Shown one piece after another: positions 43,465-52,170 of a DNA stretch of 64,000 bases; position 1 is the stretch's first letter, and every line of letters begins with the position of its first letter. Position numbers and translations under genes: made by a program. Source of the stretch: Alphaproteobacteria bacterium (GTDB lineage: Bacteria > Pseudomonadota > Alphaproteobacteria > Bin95); contig JACKII010000001.1 in assembly GCA_020638555.1 (NCBI GenBank), positions 434,001-498,000 of the forward strand. The letters are read 5' to 3'. Under the pieces are notes generated by a model, which was not told where the DNA came from, made no database searches, and saw only the letters and a list, made by a program, of their open reading frames with translations.

Positions 43465-44256
43465 TCAGATCGCCGCTACCGCGTGACCGCCGTCGACCAC
43501 CAGCACCTGGCCGGTGACATAGCGCGACGCGTCGCTGGCGAGGAAGAGCAGGGCGCCGGTCAGGTCGTCCGGCAGGCCCAGCCGGCGCATCGGCACGCGG
43601 GCGATCAGGGCCTTGCCGGGCTCGGTCTCGAAAAAGGCGCGGTTCAGGTCGGTCAGGATATAGCCGGGCGCCAGCGAGTTCACCCGGATCTGCTGGCGCG
43701 CCAGCTCCATCGCCATCACCCGTGTCAGGTGGTCGAGGCCGGCCTTGGCGACGCCGTAGGCCACCACCCCCGGCTGGGTGCGGATGCCCAGCAGCGAGGA
43801 GATGTTGACGATGGTGCCGCCGTCTCCATCCTCGGCCATCTGGCGCGCCACCGCCTGGGCGACGTTCCAGGCGCCGGTCAGGTTGGTGTCCAGCACCGTC
43901 TCCCAGTCCTCGGCGCTGACATCCAGCAGGCGGCGGGTGACGGCGACGCCGGAATTGTTGACCAGCACGTCGATGCGGCCGGCCTGCTCCACCGCGGCGG
44001 CGACGGCATCCTCGGCCTGGTCCTTGTCGCGCACGTCCAGTTGCAGGGCGATGGCGCTGCCGCCGGCGGCCTCGATATCGTCCTTGACCACGGCCAGTTG
44101 CTCGACGCCGCGGGCCGCCAGCACCACGGTGGCGCCGGCGGCGGCCAGGGTCTCGGCAAAGCCGCGGCCGAGCCCGCGCGAGGCGCCGGTGATCAGCGCG
44201 ACCTTGCCGTCCAGGCGAAAGGCACGGGTCGGGTCGGCGGCGCTGTCTGATGGCAT
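43465..44256 (-). CDS. SDR-family NAD(P)-dependent oxidoreductase
   Basis: 263 residues. The classical SDR motifs are TGASRGLG (cofactor), NNSG, catalytic Ser in IVNISSLLG and YGVAK (Tyr-x3-Lys), with the C-terminal VTGQVLVVDGGHAV. It is of the gluconate-5-dehydrogenase/FabG-like type, and the substrate cannot be told. ATG at 44256 is the first with a sensible N-terminus; the much longer open frame upstream is antisense to the next gene. It is divergent from the FrnE-like gene. Confidence 0.85.
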   Translation of the reverse strand: MPSDSAADPTRAFRLDGKVALITGASRGLGRGFAETLAAAGATVVLAARGVEQLAVVKDDIEAAGGSAIALQLDVRDKDQAEDAVAAAVEQAGRIDVLVNNSGVAVTRRLLDVSAEDWETVLDTNLTGAWNVAQAVARQMAEDGDGGTIVNISSLLGIRTQPGVVAYGVAKAGLDHLTRVMAMELARQQIRVNSLAPGYILTDLNRAFFETEPGKALIARVPMRRLGLPDDLTGALLFLASDASRYVTGQVLVVDGGHAVAAI

Positions 44257-44391
44257 GGCGGTGGTCTCCCTGGCGGTGGACGGTCTGGGGCAGTGGCGGG
44301 GGCATCGGGCTTGACCATGGACTTGACCGCAGGGGCCTCCGCCCCGCATGGTCCCCCATTCCTGCGAGACCGGCCGGGAGGGCTGTCGCCC

Positions 44392-45039
44392 ATGCGCATC
44401 GATATCTATTCCGACACCATCTGCCCCTGGTGTTACATCGGCAAGCGGCGCTTGCAACGCGCCCTGTCGGCGCGCCCGGATCTGGAGGCGATCGTGCACT
44501 GGCACGCCTTCCAGCTCAACCCCTGGATGCCGGCGGCGGGCATGCCGCGCGAGGAATATCTGCGGGCCAAGTTCGGCGCCAGCGATGCGGGCCGCATTTA
44601 TGCCAGCATCCGCGAGGTGGGCGCGACCGAAGGCATCGACTTCCGCTTCGACCTGATGGAGCGCACGCCCAACACCGTGCGCTCGCACCGGCTGATCGCC
44701 TGGGCGGCGGAGCAGTCGGGCGACGACCCCCAGGGCGCCGTGGTCGAGGCTCTGTTCCAGCTCTATTTCCTGGAGGGCAAGGACCTGGGCGCCACCGTCA
44801 CCCTGCTGGAAGCGGTGGAGCGCACCGGCCTGGACATGGACCTGGCCGAGGCGTTTCTGGCCACCGACCTCTATGCCGACCGTGTGGTGCAGGAAGACGC
44901 CCACGCCCGGCGCATGGGCATTCAGGGCGTGCCCTGCTTCATCGTCGAAGGCTCCTATGCCATCAGCGGCGCGCAGGAGCCGGAATACTTCTTCCCCCTG
45001 TTCGACCTGATCGAAACGGGCCAGGCCGCGGCGGAATAG
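44392..45039 (+). CDS. FrnE-like DsbA-family thiol oxidoreductase
   Basis: 215 residues. It starts MRIDIYSDTICPWCYIGKRR with the CPWC active site (Cys11, Cys14) and no signal peptide, so it is cytoplasmic. QGVPCFIVEGSYAISGAQ carries the cis-Pro region. FrnE proteins act as cytoplasmic disulfide isomerases or 2-hydroxychromene-isomerase-like enzymes. ATG at 44392 follows GGGAGGG. A repeat element lies downstream. Confidence 0.87.
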   Translation: MRIDIYSDTICPWCYIGKRRLQRALSARPDLEAIVHWHAFQLNPWMPAAGMPREEYLRAKFGASDAGRIYASIREVGATEGIDFRFDLMERTPNTVRSHRLIAWAAEQSGDDPQGAVVEALFQLYFLEGKDLGATVTLLEAVERTGLDMDLAEAFLATDLYADRVVQEDAHARRMGIQGVPCFIVEGSYAISGAQEPEYFFPLFDLIETGQAAAE

Positions 45040-45117
45040 GTCCGAGCCCAAGGGGGGCGGGGGCGCCCTTGCCCCCTCCGGCCCGCATTGCGAGTCGCGC
45101 CGCCCTTCCTCCCTGGC

Positions 45118-45219
45118 GTCATTGCGAGAAGCCGCAGGCGACGAAGCAATCCAGCCTGACTCTGCCGGAGCCGCGGCCTGCCTGGATTGCCACGCCCGCT
45201 GCGCGGGCTCGCAATGACG
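45118..45219. repeat. Long inverted-repeat intergenic element (CGTCATTGCGAG type)
   Basis: Outer arms CGTCATTGCGAG (45118-45129) and CTCGCAATGACG (45208-45219) are perfect. Inner arms GCAATCCAG (45146-45154) and CTGGATTGC (45182-45190) are also perfect. A fragment of the same arm (GCATTGCGAG) occurs at about 45085. This element type is common between genes in alphaproteobacterial genomes and probably spreads as a non-autonomous element. It lies in the convergent gap between the FrnE-like and CoA-transferase genes. Confidence 0.8.
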
Positions 45220-45299
45220 CCGGGAAGGACGGTAAGGGAGGCAGCCGAGGCGTCAGAAAGAGAGGCGGCGGCGGAATAAGGCCGGGGCCGCTGGCGCGC

Positions 45300-46520
45300 C
45301 TATTGCGGCGCCTCGAACGCCGCGCCCTCGGCCAGGAGCGTTTCGGTCTCGTCGTCGGCAAAGCCGAACTCGGCCAGGATTTCCCGCGTGTGCTGGCCCT
45401 TGGCCGGGGCCGGGCGGTAGGTGGCGTTGTAGCGGCCGTCGCGGCGGATCGGAACGCCGATCGCTTCCGGCACCGAGGGCGCCATCGGGTCGACCAGCGG
45501 CAGGGCGGCGGCCAGGTTCGGGTCGCCGGCCACATCCGCGAACGTGTTGATCGGGCCGCAGAGAATGTCGGCCGCGCGCAGCCGCTCCACCCAATAGGCC
45601 GCGGGCTCGGCGGCGAACAGGGGTTCGATGATCGCGTCCAACTCGGCCCGGTGCTCGACCCGGAGCGCGTTGGTGGCGTAGCGCGGATCGCCGGCCAGAT
45701 CCTCCAGCCCCAGGGCCGCGCAGAGTTTCTGCCAGTGCTCGTTGCGCAGGATGGCGAGGCTGATATGGCGCCCGTCGCCGGCGCGGAAGGCGCCCGCCGG
45801 CGCCAGATTGGTGTTCTGGTTGCCCTGGCGCAGCGGCACCTTGCCGGAGGCGCGAAAGCGGGTATAGCCGGCGCTCATCAGCGCCAGCGCCGCCGCCATC
45901 AGGCTGATGTCGATCTCGGCGCCGCCCTTGCCGGTGAGCCGGCCGTAAAGCGCCAGCAGGATCGCCTGCACGGCGGCGTTGGCCGCGGCCATGTCGATCA
46001 GCGGGAAGCCGACCCGGAGCGGTGGGCCGTCCGGCTCGCCCACCAGGCTCATGACGCCGCTCATGGCCTGCATGATGGTGTCGCTGGCCGGCAGTTCCGC
46101 ATAGGGGCCGGTCTGGCCGAAGCCGGAAATGGTGCAATAGACCAGATCGGGCTTCAGCACCCGGCAGCGCTCGTAGCCGAAGCCCAGCTTGGCCATCACG
46201 CCGGGGCGGTAGTTGGAGATCAGCACGTCCGCCCGCCCCACCAGCCGCTCCAGCACCGCGCGGCCGCCGGGGCTCGCCACGTCCAGGCCGATGTCGCGCT
46301 TGTTGCGGTTGAGGGCGATGAACTGGGCGTTGGCCTCGCCGTCGACCTGGAAATGGTCAGCGGGCCTCGACCAGTCGCCGGCCGGGCGCTCCACCTTGAC
46401 GACATTGGCGCCTTGGTCCGACAGCACCATGGCCGCATAGGGACCGGCCACGCCTTCGGTCATGTCGATGACGGTGATGTTGGAAAGAATGCCCCGCTCC
46501 ACGGCCGGTCCTGCCCCCAT
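45300..46520 (-). CDS. CaiB/BaiF (class III) CoA transferase
   Basis: 406 residues. Family hallmarks are VIDMTEGVAGPYAAMVLSDQ, then GANVVKVERPAGDWSR, ALNRNKRDIGLDV and YCTISGFGQTGPY. The catalytic Asp is in the GFPLIDMAAAN region. It moves CoA between carboxylic acids; the acid is unknown. ATG at 46520 has AGGCGGG just upstream and begins 5 bases after the MetE-like stop, so the two genes are one operon. Confidence 0.87.
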   Translation of the reverse strand: MGAGPAVERGILSNITVIDMTEGVAGPYAAMVLSDQGANVVKVERPAGDWSRPADHFQVDGEANAQFIALNRNKRDIGLDVASPGGRAVLERLVGRADVLISNYRPGVMAKLGFGYERCRVLKPDLVYCTISGFGQTGPYAELPASDTIMQAMSGVMSLVGEPDGPPLRVGFPLIDMAAANAAVQAILLALYGRLTGKGGAEIDISLMAAALALMSAGYTRFRASGKVPLRQGNQNTNLAPAGAFRAGDGRHISLAILRNEHWQKLCAALGLEDLAGDPRYATNALRVEHRAELDAIIEPLFAAEPAAYWVERLRAADILCGPINTFADVAGDPNLAAALPLVDPMAPSVPEAIGVPIRRDGRYNATYRPAPAKGQHTREILAEFGFADDETETLLAEGAAFEAPQ

Positions 46521-46525
46521 CCCGC

Positions 46526-47683
46526 CTAGAACAGCCGGGCGGAGGCGATTTTCGCCCCCTCCACCATGGCGCCCAGCTTGGACCAGACCACGCTGGGCGC
46601 GACCCGGCCGGCGCCGGCCGAGGTGTCGAAGCCGCAGTCGGTGGCGGCCAGCACGCGGGAAGGATCGCCGAGCGTGGCGGCGACGCGCTCCAGCCGGTCG
46701 GCGACGGTTTCCGGGTGCTCGACATAGTTGGTGGTGGTGTCGATGCAGCCGACGATCACGCTCATGTCGTCCGGGATATTCCGGGGTGTGAAGGCCCGGT
46801 ATTCGTGCTGGTGGCGCGGATTGCCCATGGGCAACAGCAGCGCGCCCGCATGGGCCTTGGTCAGGATCGGCAGCATCTCGCTGATGGGCACGTCGGCGTC
46901 GTGCGGGCCCTCGTAATTGCCCCAGCAGGCGTGCAGGCGGATGCGTTCCTTCGGCAGGTCGGCGGTGACGCGGCGCAGCTCCTCGATCACCCGCTCGACA
47001 AAGGCGAGGAATTCGCTGCGCGGCCGCTCGGCGAAATGGCCATGGCCTTCCAGCGCCAGGTCGGGGGCGTCGATTTGCAGGTCGAAGCCGTGTTCGATGA
47101 TGGTGCGGTATTCGATGGCGACCGCATCGGTGATCGCCCGCAGATAGGCGTCGAACGAGTCGTAATATTCGTTCGGAATCGCGGTGGCGACGATGCCGGG
47201 CGAGGGCGCGGTGAAAAACGTGCCGGTCGGGCTCTGCCCCTCCAGCGCGCGCCGGAACTGGCGGCATTCGGCGGCGACCGCGTCCGGGTCCAGGTATTTC
47301 AGCGCGCCGACCACCTTGGGCGGCGTCATGTTGGAGACGACGGCCTTGCCCTCGAAGATCGCCTGGCGGATCGGCGCGAAATCCGGGTGGTTCTTGATGT
47401 CCTTGAACGGCTCGCGATAGCCGCCGGGGCCGAAGCCGCTCAGCCGGCGTTGCAGATAGAGGAAGAAGGCCTCGCGCGGCTGCTCGCCATTGTTGACCAG
47501 ATCCAGGCCGGCGGCGATCTGCTGGCGCACATTGGCGCGGGTCGCCTGCTCGCCCAGGTCCGCGATCCTGGCCTCGTCCACTGGCTGGCCGCCGGCGCGC
47601 TCGGCATAAAGGCGGGTCAGGTCCAGCGGGCGCGGCAGGCTGCCGGCATGGGTGGTGAGGATGCGGCCGTCGGATCGCAGCAT
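46526..47683 (-). CDS. MetE C-terminal-like (cobalamin-independent methionine synthase family) protein
   Basis: 385 residues, matching only the C-terminal catalytic half of MetE, as in stand-alone MetE-like or epoxyalkane:CoM transferase-type enzymes. Zinc ligands are plausible in RLHACWGNYEGPH (His/Cys) and AATDCGFDTS (Cys). It begins LRSDGRILTTHAGSLPRPLD, a typical start. It lacks the folate-binding N-terminal half of MetE. Its pairing with a CoA transferase suggests thiol or methyl transfer in a degradative route rather than methionine synthesis. Confidence 0.8.
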   Translation of the reverse strand: MLRSDGRILTTHAGSLPRPLDLTRLYAERAGGQPVDEARIADLGEQATRANVRQQIAAGLDLVNNGEQPREAFFLYLQRRLSGFGPGGYREPFKDIKNHPDFAPIRQAIFEGKAVVSNMTPPKVVGALKYLDPDAVAAECRQFRRALEGQSPTGTFFTAPSPGIVATAIPNEYYDSFDAYLRAITDAVAIEYRTIIEHGFDLQIDAPDLALEGHGHFAERPRSEFLAFVERVIEELRRVTADLPKERIRLHACWGNYEGPHDADVPISEMLPILTKAHAGALLLPMGNPRHQHEYRAFTPRNIPDDMSVIVGCIDTTTNYVEHPETVADRLERVAATLGDPSRVLAATDCGFDTSAGAGRVAPSVVWSKLGAMVEGAKIASARLF

Positions 47684-47715
47684 GGGCGAGGGGCCCTTTC
47701 GGCTTGGCGGAAACT

Positions 47716-48378
47716 CTACAGCACGTGATCGTAGAGCATCAGGCCGGCAAAGCCCAACAGGATCGCACCGGTGATCCAGTTGATGCCGTGCTGCACGGCG
47801 GGCCGCGCCAGCCAGCCACGGATGGCCTTGGCCGCCAGCGCCAGGCCTCCGTTCCAGAACAGGCTCATGGCGATCAACAGCCCGCCCATCACCGCCAGCT
47901 GCTTCGGCACGCTGCCGGCCTCCGGCCGCACGAATTGCGGCATCAGCGACAGGAACAGCAGGATGACCTTGGGGTTGAACAGGTTCGACATCAGCCCGTC
48001 CCGCAACGCCCGCCCCGCCGAGACATAGGGCGCGCCGACGGAGGCGGTCACATTGCCGAACGAGATCACGCCGGCCCGGAAGGCCTGGGCGCCGAGCCAG
48101 GCCAGATAGGCGGCACCGATCACGGCGATCACGGCCAGCGCGGTGGGGCTCGCCGCGATCAGCAGCGACAGGCCCAGCACCGTCGCCAGGGTGTGGCCGG
48201 AGAGGCCCAGCAGCGTGCCCGCCACCGTGCCGAGCCCGGCCGGCAGGCCGCTGGTCAGCGTGTGGCGCACGATCAGGGTCGTGTCCGGCCCCGGCGAGAC
48301 GACGATGGCGCCCGCGGTCAACAGGTAGGCGAGGAGGGTGGCGGTGTCGGTCACGGTGTCGGTCGCGGTGTCGGTCAC
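47716..48378 (-). CDS. LysE-family amino-acid exporter
   Basis: About 220 residues with six hydrophobic segments and the LysE/RhtB pattern VVSPGPDTTLIVRHTLTSGL near the start and NLFNPKVILLFLSLMPQF in the middle. It exports amino acids or related metabolites. The start is ambiguous: GTG 48378 and GTG 48354 lie in a small 12-base tandem repeat (VTDTATDTVTDTAT), and either gives a valid protein. It lies 32 bases upstream of the MetE-like gene on the same strand. Confidence 0.85.
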   Translation of the reverse strand: MTDTATDTVTDTATLLAYLLTAGAIVVSPGPDTTLIVRHTLTSGLPAGLGTVAGTLLGLSGHTLATVLGLSLLIAASPTALAVIAVIGAAYLAWLGAQAFRAGVISFGNVTASVGAPYVSAGRALRDGLMSNLFNPKVILLFLSLMPQFVRPEAGSVPKQLAVMGGLLIAMSLFWNGGLALAAKAIRGWLARPAVQHGINWITGAILLGFAGLMLYDHVL

Positions 48379-48493
48379 GGGGCGAGAGGCGGGCGATGCG
48401 ATGATGGCTCCGCACTCTCTAGCCCGGAATGGCGGACACGGTAAGCGCGACAGGCGGTCGTTCCCTCTCCCTCCGCCGCGACCCGGTCTGGAC

Positions 48494-49048
48494 CTAGGCC
48501 TCGATGTCGTGGACGTGCACGTCCTTCGCGGAATGGCGCCGCAGAATGTCCGTCGCCTGCTGCTCGTGCGCGCGATCCCGGATATGCACCCAGAGCAACA
48601 GGCCGCCATGGTCCAGTTGCGTCTGGATATAGCGGGCATGGTTCAGGTCGAGCATGCCTGCCAGCACGGTGCCGACCAGCGCGCCGGTCGCGCCGATGGC
48701 CGTCGCGCCCGCAATCGCTGCCGCCAGCGTGCCGCCGGAGGCGAACACCGCACCCGCCGCCGCAACGGCGCCGATATAGGACAGGGCGCCGATCAGCCCG
48801 CCCTCGGCATCGCCGCGGGATTCCGGCGCGATATAGTCGGCGCGCGGCGCCTCGGGGTCGTCCTCCGCATCCTCGACGCGGCGATAGATGTGGCCGAGTT
48901 TCTCGCGCACCGCGTCTTCGCCGGCCATGAGATTCAGGTCGACCCGGCCGAAGCCGGCACTCTGCAACTCGTCAATCGCGGCCTGGAGCGAGTCGGCGTC
49001 GCCGAACACTCCCACGGCTTCGCGGACCATTGGCCTGTCGTTTGGCAT
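48494..49048 (-). CDS. Hypothetical protein with glycine/alanine-rich membrane hairpin
   Basis: 184 residues. The N-terminal soluble part has AVGVFGDADSLQAAIDELQS. A central hydrophobic Gly/Ala-rich stretch (about residues 95-145) could form a membrane hairpin, and the His-rich C-terminus ends DVHVHDIEA. The layout resembles general-stress or magnesium-transporter-accessory-like proteins, but I cannot name a family with confidence. ATG at 49048 has GGAG 8 bases upstream. It is divergent from the CinA-like gene. Confidence 0.55.
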   Translation of the reverse strand: MPNDRPMVREAVGVFGDADSLQAAIDELQSAGFGRVDLNLMAGEDAVREKLGHIYRRVEDAEDDPEAPRADYIAPESRGDAEGGLIGALSYIGAVAAAGAVFASGGTLAAAIAGATAIGATGALVGTVLAGMLDLNHARYIQTQLDHGGLLLWVHIRDRAHEQQATDILRRHSAKDVHVHDIEA

Positions 49049-49248
49049 AGTATACTCCAATATTGCTATCTCAAAACCCAATATTTATGGATTATTGGCG
49101 AGGGTTCATTGATCCGTGTCAATACTTTGCCCTCGTTGTGGTCTTGTCCCGGCGGCCGTCCGCCCGTCGCTTTCGCTTTCGACCCCGGCGGGATTCGGGC
49201 ATAACGGTCCCGACAACGCCCTTTCCCGCCTTCCGGACGCCCGACCCC

Positions 49249-50493
49249 ATGCGCATCGAGATCATCTGCACCGGCGACGAGGTGCTGAGCGGCAAGACCG
49301 TGAACACCAATTTCAGCCACATCTCCCGCCGCCTGCAGGAAGAGGGGCTGCCGGTCACCTGGGAGACCACGGTCGGCGACGATCGCCCGACCCTGATCGA
49401 GGCGTTCCGGCTGGCCTCCACCCGCGCCGACGCGGTGATCGTCAATGGCGGCCTCGGGCCGACCAAGGACGACCTGTCGCAGGAGGTCGCGGCGGAGGTG
49501 GCGGGCGTCGGCCTCGCCCTCTGGCCGGACTGGCTCGCCAAGATCGAGGCCTTCTATGCCGAGCGCGGCCGCGCCATGCCGCCGAACAACCGCAAGCAGG
49601 CCATGCTGCCCGAGGGCTCGGAACTGATCGACAACCCGGTCGGCACCGCCTGCGGCTTCCAGATCGACATCGGCAAGGCCCGCTTCTACTTCACCCCCGG
49701 CGTGCCGCGTGAGGTCTACCGCATGCTGGAGGACCAGTTGATCCCGCGCCTGCGCCAGTTGTTCGGCGTGCGCCAGGTCAACTATCTGAAGCGCTTCCAC
49801 TCGTTCGGCCTGGGTGAAAGCCGGGTCGACAACCTGCTCTCCGGCGTCGAGGACCTGGCGCCGGCCGGCGCGGTCAAGCTGGGCTTCCAGGCGCATTATC
49901 CGCAGCTGGAAACCAAGCTGGCCGTGCAGGCGCCGACGCTGGAGGAGGCGATGGCCATCGTCGCGCCCGTGGCCGACGAGGTGCGCCGGCGGCTTGGCAA
50001 CGTCATCCTGGCGGAGGACGACGACAGCCTGGAAAGTGTGATCCTGGCGGCCCTCTCGGCCGCGGGCGGCGACGTCGCCATTGCCGAGGTGGGGACGTTC
50101 GGCCAGGTCGGCATGCGCCTCGCCGCCGCCGACCCGGAGGGCGGCGTGTTCCGGCGGTCCGCGGCGACCAACCGCCGCCACGACCTCGCCACCCTGCTGG
50201 ACCTCGCCAGCGAGGACGAGGCGCTGGTGGAGAACGCCGCCAGCACGGTGCGGGTGCAGACCGGCACCAGCCACGGGCTCGCCATCCTGGTCGACACCAG
50301 CGGCGCCCGCGACCCGCAGATCGAGATCGCCATCGCCACGGCGGACCATGTGGTGCGCCGCGGCTCCAACCTGGTCGGCAACGGCGAGCGGGTGCGCAAC
50401 GGCGCCGTCGAGATGGCCCTGGACAGCCTGCGCCGCCTGCTGACCGGCAAGCCGGTCGACGAGGTCCTCGATTTCGAACGCGCGCCGCGGTAG
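49249..50493 (+). CDS. CinA-like protein with degenerate amidase domain
   Basis: 414 residues. The N-terminal MoaB/MogA-type domain (about 1-170; IICTGDEVLSG, VIVNGGLGPTKDD) matches CinA and its nucleotide-pyrophosphatase-type half. The C-terminal half aligns with the CinA amidase, but the hallmark ESCTGG reads EVGTFG, so nicotinamide-nucleotide amidase activity is probably lost. The N-terminal KRFHSFGLGESRV linker is intact. ATG at 49249 is chosen as the first Met giving the family start. Confidence 0.82.
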   Translation: MRIEIICTGDEVLSGKTVNTNFSHISRRLQEEGLPVTWETTVGDDRPTLIEAFRLASTRADAVIVNGGLGPTKDDLSQEVAAEVAGVGLALWPDWLAKIEAFYAERGRAMPPNNRKQAMLPEGSELIDNPVGTACGFQIDIGKARFYFTPGVPREVYRMLEDQLIPRLRQLFGVRQVNYLKRFHSFGLGESRVDNLLSGVEDLAPAGAVKLGFQAHYPQLETKLAVQAPTLEEAMAIVAPVADEVRRRLGNVILAEDDDSLESVILAALSAAGGDVAIAEVGTFGQVGMRLAAADPEGGVFRRSAATNRRHDLATLLDLASEDEALVENAASTVRVQTGTSHGLAILVDTSGARDPQIEIAIATADHVVRRGSNLVGNGERVRNGAVEMALDSLRRLLTGKPVDEVLDFERAPR

Positions 50494-50647
50494 GCGGATG
50501 TGAACCCGCATGGGCATGTGGTATTTGGCAGACGAACAGACGTCGCTCGGACGGATTTGTCGTCCCGTACGTCCCGTGTTTTGTGGTGTTATCCCACATC
50601 GGCCCGACCTCTGCCTCCCCAATGCCAACCCTGGAGACCGAAGCCGC

Positions 50648-51166
50648 ATGAGCGCGGAAAAGCAAATAGCTGCCATTCCCGGCCTGGACACTGCAGCCCG
50701 CGCCCGCCTGCGCGCCAACGCCGAACGCCTGGCCGCGTCCGGCTCTGCAACCCAGCAGGCCGATGCCCGGGCAGTCCTCGCTGCCCTCGACGCCCAGGCG
50801 GCTACGGACCATGAAACCCGGCAGTCCGCCCCTCTTGCCCGCCTGGTGACCGAAGCCTTCACCGCGGAGCCGCCGACAGAGACCGATCGACAGGTGCTCC
50901 AGGCCCTGTTGGATCATCCCGCCAGCACCGCCGAAGACCTTTCCGCCGCCTGCGGCTGGGACGGCGGTGCCTGGCAACTGCATTTCGGCAGCATGTGCGA
51001 GCGCCGGAAAGTCTGGCTGCCGGATCCCGACTATGTGCCGGCGCGCAATGGTTATTTCTATTCGGGCCTTCTTGCCGACTTGGACGAGCACAACCGCTTC
51101 ACCATGAAGCCGGAGGCAGCCGAGGGCCTTGCAGCGGTGGGGATCGGGAAGGGGCCTGCCAGCTGA
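50648..51166 (+). CDS. Hypothetical protein upstream of the selenoprotein gene
   Basis: 172 residues, mostly helical and Ala-rich at the N-terminus. The later region (TAEDLSAACGWDGGAWQLHF, then MCERRKVWLPDPD) could be a winged-helix-like fold, but I do not recognise the family. It ends 119 bases before the selenoprotein ATG on the same strand and may share its transcript. No signal peptide or membrane segment. Confidence 0.6.
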   Translation: MSAEKQIAAIPGLDTAARARLRANAERLAASGSATQQADARAVLAALDAQAATDHETRQSAPLARLVTEAFTAEPPTETDRQVLQALLDHPASTAEDLSAACGWDGGAWQLHFGSMCERRKVWLPDPDYVPARNGYFYSGLLADLDEHNRFTMKPEAAEGLAAVGIGKGPAS

Positions 51167-51285
51167 CGCTCGCAGGCCGGTTGCGGATGGCTGCGCTAAG
51201 ACCCGGCCCCCGAACCCCGCCCTTGCGCCCGTGCCGCGCCCGGGTCCAGACTGGTTCGCAAGCAACAACCAGAGAGGAGCCCCCG

Positions 51286-52170
51286 ATGGAACCCGTCCGT
51301 TATATCGACCGGACGCGGGACGACTATCTGCGGCAGGGGTATGAGACGCCCTACCAGTGGGCGCATCACACGACCGCCCCCTTCACGCCGTTGACCAAGC
51401 CGCTCTCGCAATGCCGCGTCGGCCTGATCGGCACCAGCGAGGTCGCCGTTCATTTCGATCCCGAGACCGAAGCCAACCCCATCGTCGAAGAGGATTTCCG
51501 CGGCGTCTACACCATCCCGGCCGACACCCCGACCGAGAAGCTCTACAGCCGCACCCAGTCCTTCGACATGAACGCCACGCATCTGGACGACGTGAACGCG
51601 TTCTACCCCGTCGACCGCCTGCGCGAGGCGGTGGCGGACGGGCGCATCGGCTCCATGCCGGACCGGGTCTATGGCTGCTACAACAATTACAGCCAGCGCA
51701 AGGTGCTGGAGCAGGAGGCCCCGAAGGCGCTGCAACAGTGCCGGGAAGACGGCATCGACGCCCTGATCATGGTCCCCGTTTGACCCGTCTGCCATCAGAC
51801 CGTGAGTCTGATCAGCCGGTATATCGAGGACCACGGCATCCCGACCGTCGTCATGGGGGCCGCCAAGGACATTATCGAATATTGCGGCGTCGCCCGCTTC
51901 CTGTTCGTGGATTATCCGCTGGGCAATCCCTGCGGCGAGCCGGGCAATGCCGGCCAGCAACGCGACATTTTTCAGATGGCGCTCGACCTGCTGGAGCGCG
52001 CGCCGGGGCCGATGACCACCCGCCAGGCGCCCTACCAGTGGGCCAGGGGCGACGAGTGGAAACGCCTTGTCTTCACCGCGGAACAGCCCTGGCAGAACGA
52101 GGAAATCAAGGCCAAATGGCTCGCGCGGAAGGACGAATACCGCCGCCTGCGGGCAGAAGGGAAAGTCTGA
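51286..52170 (+). CDS. Predicted selenoprotein, GrdB-like (glycine/sarcosine/betaine reductase selenoprotein B family)
   Basis: 294 residues if the in-frame TGA at 51781-51783 is read as selenocysteine (Sec166). The two halves (165 and 128 residues) are in the same frame and join seamlessly: IDALIMVPV-U-PVCHQT and then YIEDHGIPTVVMGAA, a UxxC redox motif (Sec166, Cys169). From memory, relatives in aerobes have Cys at the Sec position. A hairpin with SECIS-like spacing follows. ATG 51286 has AGAGAGGAG upstream. The stop overlaps the glutaredoxin start (TGATG). The reductase substrate is unknown. Confidence 0.75.
51781..51819 (+). promoter_or_regulatory. Candidate bacterial SECIS element following the in-frame TGA
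   Basis: After the TGA (51781-51783), ATCAGAC (51794-51800) pairs perfectly with GTCTGAT (51806-51812) around the loop CGTGA. CTG (51789-51791) can pair with CAG (51812-51815 region) across a small bulge. The loop begins 17 bases after the TGA and contains GT, as in SelB-binding hairpins. The Ser codon AGT in the stem is unusual for this GC-rich genome, which suggests selection on the RNA. Confidence 0.65.

Noticed and set aside
51784..52170. The second half of the GrdB-like gene as a separate short gene starting at a GTG near 51802
   Set aside because: It is in the same frame as the first half, lacks a ribosome site, and begins in the middle of the conserved redox motif. Readthrough of the TGA as selenocysteine, or a recent nonsense change, fits better.
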